Assembly: GCA_013151315.1 (NCBI GenBank)
Contig: JAADIN010000140.1
Coordinates: 1 to 6,069, forward strand
Length of the DNA stretch: 6,069 nt
Direction: 5' to 3'
Source: Planctomycetota bacterium
GTDB lineage: Bacteria; Planctomycetota; Planctomycetia; Pirellulales; Lacipirellulaceae
Made by a program: the position numbers and the translations under genes. Positions 1-6,029 of the stretch are shown piece after piece. Under the pieces are notes generated by a model. The model worked only from the letters and a program-made list of their open reading frames with translations, ran no database searches and was not told where the DNA came from. Position 1 is the first letter of the stretch. The number at the start of each line of letters is the position of its first letter.

Positions 1-827
1 ATGGAGTGATTGCCGACCCGATTGGCCACAGCCTGAGTCCTCAAGTCCATAACGCCGCTTTTGGAGAGATGGGCATCGACGCGGTCTACTGTCCGTTTCG
101 GGTTCCCTCGGACAGCCTGGACCAATTCATGAAGGATGCTCCTCGGCTGGGCATCCGTGGGCTGAGTGTGACGATTCCTCATAAAGAAGCCATTTCTCGC
201 CATCTGAGCAAAGTCGATCCGGCGGTAAAAAGCATCACGGCGGTGAACACGGTTGTTTTCAATGGCTCCGAGGTGATCGGTTACAATACCGACTACAACG
301 CAGCCATGGAGTGTATGGAGCATGCGCTGGGCACGGTGGGTGCCAAGCCAAGTCCTTTGAAAAATAAGCGTGTGCTTGTCCTGGGTGCCGGTGGCGTGGC
401 GAGGCCCATTGTGTACGGGATCAAGAGCCGTGGCGGTTTGGTAACGATTGCTTCCCGCACGAAAAGAAAAACGGATCGTCTCGCAGATGCGTTCGACTGC
501 AAGGCAATCGACTGGGAGGCTCGGCAGCGAGTGCAGTGCGACATTCTCGTCAATTGCACGCCCATCGGCATGCATCCTAACGTCGACGAGTCACCCGTCA
601 GCAAGACGTTTCTCAAGCCAACAATGCTGGTGTTCGATACGGTTTACAATCCCGAATCGACTTTGTTGATCAAAGAAGCGCGCTCGCGAAATTGTCCCAT
701 CGTCACGGGTGTCGAGATGTTCATTAAACAAGCAGAGCTTCAATTCTTGGTTTTCACAGGAAAGAAAGCGCCGACTGATCTCATGCGCGAAGTCCTGTTG
801 CAGGCAATCGGGCCAGTGCGATACTAA
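1..827 (+). CDS. aroE: Shikimate dehydrogenase (NADP+), 5'-truncated by window edge
   Basis: Reduces 3-dehydroshikimate to shikimate with NADPH in the cytoplasmic aromatic amino acid pathway. The reading frame is open to the window edge (bases 3-5 encode Gly before the GTG at 6), so the true start lies upstream. Counting the GTG codon at 6 as residue 1, the substrate-binding motif SLSP is at 9-12, SVTIPHK with the expected catalytic Lys60 at 54-60, Asn81 in AVNT, and GYNTD with catalytic Asp96 at 92-96. The Rossmann glycine motif GAGGVA is at 127-132, followed by the NADP-phosphate-binding SRT at 150-152. NCTPIGMHP (183-191) and the C-terminal GVEMFIKQAELQF segment are also typical. About 273 residues are visible, nearly a whole AroE domain. 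In several planctomycetes AroE is fused behind a type I 3-dehydroquinate dehydratase (AroD); the missing 5' end leaves that open. The family call is firm. Confidence 0.95.
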   Translation, partial: GVIADPIGHSLSPQVHNAAFGEMGIDAVYCPFRVPSDSLDQFMKDAPRLGIRGLSVTIPHKEAISRHLSKVDPAVKSITAVNTVVFNGSEVIGYNTDYNAAMECMEHALGTVGAKPSPLKNKRVLVLGAGGVARPIVYGIKSRGGLVTIASRTKRKTDRLADAFDCKAIDWEARQRVQCDILVNCTPIGMHPNVDESPVSKTFLKPTMLVFDTVYNPESTLLIKEARSRNCPIVTGVEMFIKQAELQFLVFTGKKAPTDLMREVLLQAIGPVRY

Positions 828-910
828 GGACCGTTCGAGAAATATATCTGGTTAATGGCGTACCGGAGAGAAAATTTGCCAATCGTCATTAGTCATTGGA
901 AAAGAAGAAG

Positions 911-1375
911 ATAAAGCAACCGTAGTTCTGTAAAAAGTTTTTCTATGGCGAGATCAGTCGGTCTCGGTGTTAAGATGATTTTTTCTGGTTTGCCATTCTT
1001 CGTCGACTTCGGTGAGCACGGCGCTGACGAGTCTCAGAAGAGATGCTTCGTTGGGAAATAGGGTCGCGACACGTGTGTGTCGCTTGATCTCTTTGTTAAG
1101 TCGTTCAAGCATGTTGCTGGTTCGCAGCCGCCGACGAGGGGCCGCGGGCCGAGTAAAGACGGTGAGCTCTCCGGGCACACTTCGCTCCATCCACTCGGCC
1201 AGCTTGGGTGCCGTCGTGCGATATTTTTCTGTGGCGAGTTTTAGTAGCCGATCGGCTTCGTGAGCGTCTGGGGCGTTGAACACACCGCGCAAGTCGGGGC
1301 GACTTCGCCCCGCATGGTAATCTTGGGAACGTACGCAGAGGCGTTTTGCTGGAGATTGCCAAATTGCATTGCGTG
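911..1375 (-). mobile_element. IS256-family insertion sequence remnant (3' end only)
   Basis: This is the part of an IS256-family element still recognisable: the transposase C-terminal coding region and possibly its outer end. Downstream of the transposase stop, minus-strand bases from about 938 to 911 read TTTACAGAACTACGGTTGC and resemble the terminal region that follows IS256-type transposase genes. No partner inverted repeat can be seen, because the other half of the element is absent. The upstream (5') end breaks off at about 1357-1375, where a different transposase fragment on the opposite strand begins. The exact boundaries are uncertain. The remaining bases between aroE and this element (828-910) show no gene and no clear terminator. 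Confidence 0.6.
954..1372 (-). pseudogene. IS256-family (Mutator-type) transposase, C-terminal fragment, frameshifted
   Basis: The final ~112 codons (1292 to 954) match the conserved C-terminus of IS256-family transposases: PKLAEWMERSVPGELTVF, then RRLRTSNMLERLNKEIKRHT, then LFPNEASLLRLVSAVL and EEW before the stop. The LERLNKE segment lies where this family carries the last acidic residue of its DDE triad. The two upstream Asp residues are missing, so the protein would be inactive. The preceding coding stretch continues in another frame: minus-strand 1369 to 1295 encodes QQNASAYVPK…MRGEVA, which normally precedes the DLRGVFNAPDA found in the main frame. The shift sits at 1293-1300 (GCCCCGAC on the coding strand) and fits loss of one base from an original Ala-Ala-Asp or similar. 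The apparent TTG start at 1292 is not a real start. Confidence 0.88.
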
Positions 1376-1710
1376 TGGATTGTGAGTTGCGTGATAGCGA
1401 TGGTGAAATCGTGCTGCATGATACTCGCTACTACGTGAGTAGCCTTGATCTCGATCAAGTGACCGCAGCCGATCTCTTGCGACATGTTCGCCAGCATTGG
1501 CAAATTGAAAACAGCTTGCACTTCTTAAAAGATCGCTGGTGGGACGAAGGTCGTCACTACACACGTCGGCCTGGACTCTCTGCTTGCATGGCGGCGATCA
1601 GCAACGCCGCCCTCTCGACCCATCGTTGCTACGATCGGACATGAATGTCCCCGTCCGAGTTGCTGCCGACTCTATCGCCCGGTTCATCTCCTCTATGGGA
1701 TTCAGCAGTC
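1363..1710 (+). pseudogene. ISAs1-like DDE transposase, C-terminal fragment, probably frameshifted
   Basis: Plus-strand codons from about 1363 to the TGA at 1642-1644 encode a classic ISAs1-family C-terminus: RVDCELRDSDGEIV, then DTRYYVSSLDLDQ, then LLRHVRQHWQIENSLHFLKD, then RRPGLSACMAAISNAAL. The IEN-LH-LK segment carries a Glu followed six residues later by Lys, as expected for the catalytic Glu region. The upstream two thirds with the Asp residues are absent. At about 1640 the frame appears to shift: the -1 frame continues with MNVPVRVAADSIARF (1641-1685), which reads like the tail of the same protein. Homology fades after about 1710 and no terminal inverted repeat was recognised. The left boundary touches the IS256 fragment on the other strand. 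The core is confident; the tail after 1644 is less so. Confidence 0.82.
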
Positions 1711-1782
1711 CTTCCTGCCACCATTTTAAGGTGTTCACCTGTCCGTCAATTCAGGACCACCTCAAAATTCAATGCCTACAAC

Positions 1783-2790
1783 CTATTCCTCCGCATACTT
1801 CGCATACGCGTCGGCGATCTTTGCTTGCTCTTGATCGCCCCGGTGAAAGAGCGTGCGGAAGCGGAGCGTTAGCGTGTCGCCCTGCTTGATGGTCGTGGGG
1901 CCTTGCTTGCGGTCGGACTCGGGGAAACCCTTTTCGGCAAGCGGGTTGGCGGCGAAGAGGCCGTAGTCGCGGACGTGCCAGCGGATCGGGTGGCGGAAAT
2001 TGCTCGGATGCCACAGGATGGCTATGCCGACCGTCTCGTCAGCGACCGGGCCATGGTAATCGACCCAGTTGGCGTATTGGCCCCAGGCTTCTTTGTTGGT
2101 TTGTCCTTCGCTGTTGACGATCTGCCCGCCGTGGCCTGCATCGACTTTCATGCTGCTAGCCAAACGGATGCCGAACATGCCGTCCTTGCGATCTTCGAGT
2201 ACCACGTCGTTGTTGAGAGCTTTGAGGTTGACCGTCATGTCGATCGTTCGGCAATCATCGTTGGCCGAGAAATGAAAAACGGTGTGTTGCTCGAGCACGG
2301 GTTGATATTCGTGGTCGATCCAATCGCAAAGCGTGACCAGCGTTGCCCCGTTGTCGTCGCTTTTCATCTCGGTAAAGACGCGATGGTCGATGAGTCCGAT
2401 TTTACGTTCGGCACGACTCTCTTGTGGATAGCTTTGAGGTTCTCCCCAGTAGTTGACGCCGTTGACCCCTTCGTGAGTGAACCAGAACGACCGCTGGTGA
2501 ACGTGGTCGGCGCGTTCGCCTTCTTCCTCGGGGCCGAGCGGCCAGGAGCGGGTCATCGGCTTTCCTGTCGGGCCATGGATTGGCCAGAGAACGGGCTTGC
2601 TGCCCGAGCGGACGAGGTACTGGGTAAATAGCTCCCCGTCGACCAGGACGGCCACGCCTTGGTCGTTTTTTTCGAGTGTCACCTTGGCCGTCTTGTCAGA
2701 GGTCTTCTCGGGAGCGGCAGTTACCATTTGCGAAGCAAGCCATCCAACAAGGAAAACCAAAACCAAAATCGAATAGCGAAAGCGAGACAT
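1783..2790 (-). CDS. Secreted DUF6807 (PmoA-like) family protein
   Basis: A 335-residue protein of the DUF6807 family, sometimes labelled 'methane oxygenase PmoA' in Pfam-type naming; that label says nothing reliable about function here. Residues 1-26 form a signal peptide: basic MSRFR, a hydrophobic core SILVLVFLVGWLA, and a likely cleavage site near VTAA, implying export. Family hallmarks follow: the DHVHQRSFWF block at 95-104 with NGVNYWGE at 111-118, CDWIDHEYQPVLEQ at 155-168, DGMFGIRLA at 203-211, and ILWHPSNFRHP…WHVRDYGLFAANP at 258-283. The conserved His, Trp and Asp residues are kept, so it looks intact. The gene is transcribed divergently from rhaB, which hints at a role in sugar or polysaccharide use, but that is inference. 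Its 3' end lies about 70 bp from ISAs1 debris. Confidence 0.88.
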   Translation of the reverse strand: MSRFRYSILVLVFLVGWLASQMVTAAPEKTSDKTAKVTLEKNDQGVAVLVDGELFTQYLVRSGSKPVLWPIHGPTGKPMTRSWPLGPEEEGERADHVHQRSFWFTHEGVNGVNYWGEPQSYPQESRAERKIGLIDHRVFTEMKSDDNGATLVTLCDWIDHEYQPVLEQHTVFHFSANDDCRTIDMTVNLKALNNDVVLEDRKDGMFGIRLASSMKVDAGHGGQIVNSEGQTNKEAWGQYANWVDYHGPVADETVGIAILWHPSNFRHPIRWHVRDYGLFAANPLAEKGFPESDRKQGPTTIKQGDTLTLRFRTLFHRGDQEQAKIADAYAKYAEE

Positions 2791-2796
2791 GCGTAT

Positions 2797-2801
2797 TCCT
2801 T
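2797..2801 (-). promoter_or_regulatory. Ribosome binding site of the DUF6807 gene
   Basis: The minus strand reads AAGGA six bases before the ATG at 2790. This good Shine-Dalgarno match at normal spacing, together with the signal peptide that begins right at this Met, supports the start chosen. Confidence 0.7.
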
Positions 2802-2815
2802 GTTGGGAGGTAGAA

Positions 2816-2830
2816 TGAGGCGAGGCCTCA
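2816..2830. promoter_or_regulatory. Inverted repeat in the DUF6807-rhaB divergent intergenic region
   Basis: TGAGGC-GAG-GCCTCA is a perfect 6-bp dyad with a 3-base centre. It lies 25 bases upstream of the DUF6807 start codon in the 180-bp region between two divergent genes, next to a TATACT sequence (2834-2839) that could be a -10 box. No convincing -35 hexamer accompanies it. It could be a regulator site or a weak hairpin in the DUF6807 leader. The call rests on sequence symmetry and position only. Confidence 0.25.
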
Positions 2831-2970
2831 ACGTATACTAGCCGTCCACTGTAAGGTATTTATGCACACCCGACTACTTGCTCGGTGCGAACTATTTTCT
2901 TTCGAACAAGGAATGTAGAATATCGAAATCGTTTTCACCAGCAGAATCCGCCTTCTTGTCAAACTCAACC

Positions 2971-4476
2971 ATGTCTACCGCTCATTTGGCAATCGATCTT
3001 GGCGCTAGCTCGGGGCGGGCGATCGTCGGTATTTTAGCCGGCCAGCCGCGGCGGCTGCGATTGGAGGAGGTGCATCGGTTCGAGCATCTGGCGAGTCCGA
3101 CGCCGGCAGGGCCCGTCTGGGATATTACCGGTATTTGGCAGTCGGTGCTTACGGGGCTGCGGGCGGGGGCGGCTTGGTGTCGCGAAAATGATATCGAACT
3201 GCAAACCGTTGGAGTGGATACCTGGGGAGTCGACTGGGCACTACTGGGTAAGAGCGGCGAGTTGCTCGCCCTGCCCCACTGTTACCGCGATCCGCAAAAC
3301 GAAATCGCTTCGCAGCGGGCTTTGAAACGACTGGGGGGGTTCGACCGGCTTTATGAGCGCACCGGTATTCAGTTGCTACCCTTCAATACCCTATTCCAAG
3401 TGGCAGCGCGCTACGAGCAGGAACCCAAGCTCTTTGACGCAGCCGATCGGCTTCTCTTTCTGCCCGATCTTCTGAGCTTTTGGCTCTCGGGCAAAGTGGC
3501 TACCGAGCGAACGATCGCCTCGACCAGCAGTATTATTTCGGTCGAGACGGGAGACTGGGATTACGAACTGCTGGAGCAGCTCGGATTGCCGACGCATATT
3601 TTTGGTCCGATCGTTGAGCCGGGAACAACGCTTGGTCCGTTGCGAGGCGAAGTGGCTGAGGCGACCGGGGCGTCGTCGGCAATTCAAGTTGTGGCCTCGG
3701 CTTCGCACGATACGGCGTCGGCGGTGGCGGCGGTGCCTGCGACTGACAATTCGAGTTGGGCGTATGTTTCTAGTGGAACTTGGTCGCTGCTTGGCGCAGA
3801 GCTCGGCTCGCCCTTGGTGAGTGATGCCGCGCGGGCAATTCCTTTTACGAACGAGCGGGGAATCGGCCAGACGGTTCGATTCTTAAAAAACATTGCTGGT
3901 ATGTGGTTTGTGCAACAGTATCGACAAGACCTAGGAAAAGAGGGCGAGTCGTGGGATTTCGCCCAGATGACAAGCGAAGCCGAGTCGGCCGATCCGTTCC
4001 GGACTCTGGTCGATCCCAACGCGTCAGATTTTGCCACGGGAGGAAACATGGTCGAGAAAATGCGAGACTTTGCCCGCCGTACCGAGCAACCGGTGCCCGA
4101 GAGTGTCGGGCAGGCTGTCCGCTGTTGGCTAGAAAGCCTTGCGTTTTCTTACCGTCACACGCTGGAACAACTCGAATCGGTTGTCGGCCAGACTTTTGAC
4201 GTGCTGCATATTGTTGGCGGGGGCATTCAGAATAAACTGCTCAATCAAATGACGGCAGAAGCCATCGGTCGCCCGGTCATCTGCGGCCCGGTGGAAGCAA
4301 CGGCCATCGGAAACGTGTTGGTCCAAGCGATGGGCAGCGGCGAAGTGGCAGACATCGCTGAACTGCGACAGATCGTTGCGAGATCTTCGGAGCTTGAGCG
4401 TTACGAACCGGGCGATAGGAAAGTAAATAGCGAAGCAGCGGAGCGTTTCCTGAAACTTTGTAGCGAAACTGTTTGA
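2971..4476 (+). CDS. rhaB: Rhamnulokinase (FGGY carbohydrate kinase)
   Basis: Phosphorylates L-rhamnulose at O1 with ATP, the second step of L-rhamnose breakdown in the cytoplasm. From the ATG at 2971 it is 501 residues, close to the ~490 usual for RhaB. The N-terminal ATPase motif is AIDLGASSGRAIVG (7-20). Substrate-domain signatures are GVDTWGVDWALL (81-92), CYRDPQ (104-109), FNTLFQ (138-143) and LLFLPDLLSFWLSG (161-174). ASHDTASAV (244-252) contains the presumed catalytic base Asp247. YVSSGTWSLLG (265-275), RFLKNIAGMWFVQQYR (303-318) and VGGGIQNKLLNQM with EATAIGN (415-448) complete the C-terminal nucleotide-binding domain. An in-frame TTG at 2878 would add 31 unrelated residues; the ATG at 2971 places the ATPase motif correctly and is preferred, although it lacks a clear Shine-Dalgarno sequence. 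No isomerase or aldolase gene is beside it. The HEAT gene follows after 25 bp. Related activities, such as a fuculose kinase, are less likely. Confidence 0.93.
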   Translation: MSTAHLAIDLGASSGRAIVGILAGQPRRLRLEEVHRFEHLASPTPAGPVWDITGIWQSVLTGLRAGAAWCRENDIELQTVGVDTWGVDWALLGKSGELLALPHCYRDPQNEIASQRALKRLGGFDRLYERTGIQLLPFNTLFQVAARYEQEPKLFDAADRLLFLPDLLSFWLSGKVATERTIASTSSIISVETGDWDYELLEQLGLPTHIFGPIVEPGTTLGPLRGEVAEATGASSAIQVVASASHDTASAVAAVPATDNSSWAYVSSGTWSLLGAELGSPLVSDAARAIPFTNERGIGQTVRFLKNIAGMWFVQQYRQDLGKEGESWDFAQMTSEAESADPFRTLVDPNASDFATGGNMVEKMRDFARRTEQPVPESVGQAVRCWLESLAFSYRHTLEQLESVVGQTFDVLHIVGGGIQNKLLNQMTAEAIGRPVICGPVEATAIGNVLVQAMGSGEVADIAELRQIVARSSELERYEPGDRKVNSEAAERFLKLCSETV

Positions 4477-4487
4477 ACCCATCCGAC

Positions 4488-4494
4488 GGAGAAG
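4488..4494 (+). promoter_or_regulatory. Ribosome binding site of the HEAT-repeat gene
   Basis: GGAGAAG lies seven bases before the ATG at 4502, inside the 25-base gap after rhaB. It supports the start chosen and translation from a shared rhaB transcript. Confidence 0.65.
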
Positions 4495-4501
4495 AGATCG
4501 C

Positions 4502-5002
4502 ATGTCCGATACGATTCAGCGATATATTGCCGAACTTCAGCAGACTGATTCCGCGCGACAAGCGGCGGCGGCTCAGTCGCTTGCCTCGCTGGCCGAAGAG
4601 GCCCAGCCGGCGCTGGTTGCCTTGGTCCAAGCGTGCAGCAGCCAGAACGAAGCGGTGCTGAATTGGTGTACGGCGGCACTGGAAGATGTTGGTCCGCCCG
4701 AGCTTCAACAAATTGAAGATCTTGCGTTGCTTGCTCAGTCGGCAAGTAGCGACGTGGCCTATTGGGCGGTAACCCTGTTGGGCCGGGCTCGCGATCAAGG
4801 GGCGTCGGCGGTGTCAGTTCTCGTGGAGCGACTGAACGACAGCTCGGCGCCGCAGGTTCAACGCCGGGCGGCCTGGGCCTTGGGGGAAATTGGCCATGGG
4901 GCGAGCTCGGCGGTTGCCACTTTGCGCACTGTTGCTGAGGGTTCCGATGGGCCACTAGCTAATCAAGCGCAGCGGGCGATTGAGCGGATTGAGGTGGCTT
5001 AG
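4502..5002 (+). CDS. Small HEAT-repeat protein
   Basis: A 166-residue, Ala-, Leu- and Gln-rich helical protein with no signal peptide or membrane segment, so probably cytoplasmic. Repeating amphipathic helix pairs fit HEAT / PBS-lyase-like repeats: roughly 20-43 (AAAAQSLASLAEEAQPALVALVQ), 50-63 (EAVLNWCTAALEDVG), 84-111 (DVAYWAVTLLG then AVSVLVERL) and 117-145 (PQVQRRAAWALGEIG then SAVATLRTVA), ending with a partial helix NQAQRAIERIE. The AAWALGEIG block is the most typical HEAT signature. Such proteins usually serve as protein-binding scaffolds; no partner or enzyme activity can be read from the sequence. It begins 25 bp after rhaB with its own good ribosome binding site, so co-transcription is likely, yet a link to rhamnose metabolism is unproven. 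The family call is strong; the role is unknown. Confidence 0.88.
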   Translation: MSDTIQRYIAELQQTDSARQAAAAQSLASLAEEAQPALVALVQACSSQNEAVLNWCTAALEDVGPPELQQIEDLALLAQSASSDVAYWAVTLLGRARDQGASAVSVLVERLNDSSAPQVQRRAAWALGEIGHGASSAVATLRTVAEGSDGPLANQAQRAIERIEVA

Positions 5003-5018
5003 CGGGGGGCGGGTATTG

Positions 5019-5066
<48 letters not shown>

Positions 5067-5205
5067 ATCACCAACAAGATTTGCCACCTGATTCAGTCAT
5101 CGGTTGCATTCCGGGTATGCCACTTCCCCAAGCAAACAGGGCCGATTGAGAAGTTGGAAAACAGAATTGGCAGTCATGCAGAAATCGTGATAGAGGCTTG
5201 CTACA

Positions 5206-5242
5206 GGGTTCGCACGGCTGGGCAAGCCAGCAGTGCGAACCC
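5206..5242 (-). repeat. Palindromic intergenic repeat, copy 2 (inverted relative to copy 1)
   Basis: Arms 5206-5221 and 5227-5242 pair over 16 positions with a single G/A mismatch (5216 against 5232) around the 5-base loop GCAAG. The loop is the reverse complement of the copy 1 loop, which shows that this copy points the other way. Its stem is longer than that of copy 1 because the outer GGGTTCG / CGAACCC arms are still paired. In copy 1 those outer arms have diverged. Confidence 0.7.
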
Positions 5243-5397
5243 GGCGACGAGAGATTGTCCATTTGAAAACGCCTGGCTTCGCCGCTCGAGTGGATTTTTT
5301 TGATACTCATCATGGCCTCCCCAGACGGAGGTGAAATGTGTCATCCGCAAGTGAGACCAAGCTAGGATCTTGCGTCGATGGTATTGCCGTGGAAAGA

Positions 5398-5586
5398 CTA
5401 GCCGACAGAGTAACCGTCGTACTTCGGAGGTTCGCGGTCTACCAGCGCGTGGCCTTGATCGCTACGGTACATCAGGTCACCGGGGGTTGCTGAGCCATGA
5501 TTGCTGGGGTGGCGGGCGCGACCGCCATCAGAACGCCAGCCGCAAGGGTTTTGGAACTTCAGCGTCAAAAATCGTGTGGCCCAAGC
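5398..5586 (-). pseudogene. Unidentified short coding remnant
   Basis: A minus-strand frame of 62 codons ends at the TAG 5398-5400 and includes GDLMYRSDQGHALVDREPPK followed by YDGYSVG. I do not recognise the family. The composition looks more protein-like than random (mixed charged and aromatic residues, and a C- or G-rich third codon position), but there is no start codon or ribosome binding site at its 5' end. The open frame begins just inside the candidate left end of the IS3 remnant at 5577, which would fit a gene cut by that element. It could equally be a chance open frame. Confidence 0.2.
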
Positions 5587-5833
5587 TCAAAGAACAGCAA
5601 CTTTCTTCTGATATTGCAGTGTGGATGAGTAAATCAGCCAGCCCAACACTAACTTAAATACTGGTACCTACCGTGGGGCAGGTCAAGTGTTCGAATACAT
5701 CGAAACGTTTTACAATCGAGAGCGAATTCACCAAGCTCTCGGCTACAAGTCTCCTGACCAGTTTGAAGCCGAACACGCCCCGGCCATTGCGGCGTAAAAA
5801 TCACCACTTCCGGTATCCGTCAATCTTGGGCCA
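5577..5833 (+). mobile_element. IS3-family insertion sequence remnant, possibly internally deleted
   Basis: TGGCCCAAG at 5577-5585 is exactly inverted by CTTGGGCCA at 5825-5833, enclosing 257 bp that contain the 3' end of an IS3-type transposase gene. The right end is credible: it lies 28 bases past the transposase stop, and its inverted repeat starts with TG as IS3 ends do. The left end is weaker, because similarity stops after nine bases, and no direct target duplication is seen outside (GTG on the left, ACG on the right). If both ends are real, most of orfA and orfB has been deleted. If not, this is simply the right-hand fragment, beginning somewhere near 5660-5687. Confidence 0.4.
5633..5797 (+). 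pseudogene. IS3-family transposase OrfB, C-terminal fragment
   Basis: Codons 5687-5797 encode VFEYIETFYNRERIHQALG and then YKSPDQFEAEHAPAIAA before a TAA stop. This is the characteristic C-terminal tail of IS3-family integrase-core (rve) transposases, where FxYIExFYNxxRxHxaLGyxSP is highly conserved. The catalytic DDE core (Asp, Asp, Glu) lies upstream in a full protein and is missing. The in-frame bases 5633-5686 (down to GTYRGAGQ) look degenerate compared with the usual T-R-E-x-A-R stretch, so the recognisable homology begins near 5687. It is a non-functional remnant with no start codon. Confidence 0.85.
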
Positions 5834-5835
5834 AC

Positions 5836-5949
5836 GCACTTTCTGTGGGCTTCATCTTTTTCAGTCCCCAGGTTATGATGCTGTCCATGAATATGGACAC
5901 ACCACGTTTTGCGGGACTTCCGATACCAGGGTTTGGGCGGTCTAGCCAT
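5836..5949 (-). pseudogene. N-terminal fragment of a tyrosine-recombinase-type integrase gene
   Basis: From the ATG at 5949 the minus strand encodes MARPPKPWYRKSRKTWCVHI and then HGQHHNLGTEKDEAHRK. This resembles the start of phage-type integrases as I recall them from planctomycetes (basic PPKPWYRK, a W-V-x-I-x-G-x-x-x-x-LG strand pattern, then an EAxRxF helix), which is the N-terminal arm or DNA-binding region. Similarity stops at the Lys encoded by 5839-5841, within six bases of the IS3 right end at 5833. All catalytic residues (Arg, His, Tyr) lie in the missing C-terminal domain. No continuation was found on the far side of the IS3 remnant. The family assignment is from pattern memory, so moderate confidence. 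Confidence 0.6.
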
Positions 5950-6029
5950 AATTCTGCGCTAGGGTTCTGTGCCGAAGGTGATTTCGCTACCCCCAATTGT
6001 TGCGATAAGTGTCTATAACTCAAGAGTTT

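Noticed and set aside
1729..1740. Small hairpin AGGTG-TT-CACCT past the 3' end of the DUF6807 gene
   Set aside because: Five-pair stem with a two-base loop and no adjacent T-run on the relevant strand; not distinguishable from chance.
1903..2631. Long plus-strand open frame (242 codons) opposite the DUF6807 gene
   Set aside because: It lies antisense inside a well-supported family gene with a signal peptide and ribosome binding site, and shows no recognisable domain. A codon-bias shadow.
2878..2970. In-frame TTG extension of rhaB by 31 residues
   Set aside because: The extra residues do not match the FGGY kinase N-terminus. The ATG at 2971 puts the AIDLGASSG motif at the usual distance from the start.
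5282..5301. Intrinsic terminator candidate: CCGC-TCGA-GTGG followed by a run of seven T
   Set aside because: The stem has only four pairs including one G-T wobble, and no supported gene ends just upstream. Too weak to annotate.
5068..5313. Minus-strand 81-codon frame starting ATGATG after a GGGGAGG sequence
   Set aside because: It has a plausible ribosome binding site, but it runs straight through palindromic repeat copy 2, has no recognisable family and has an atypical Cys-, Ser- and Pro-rich composition. Most likely a chance open frame over the repeat.
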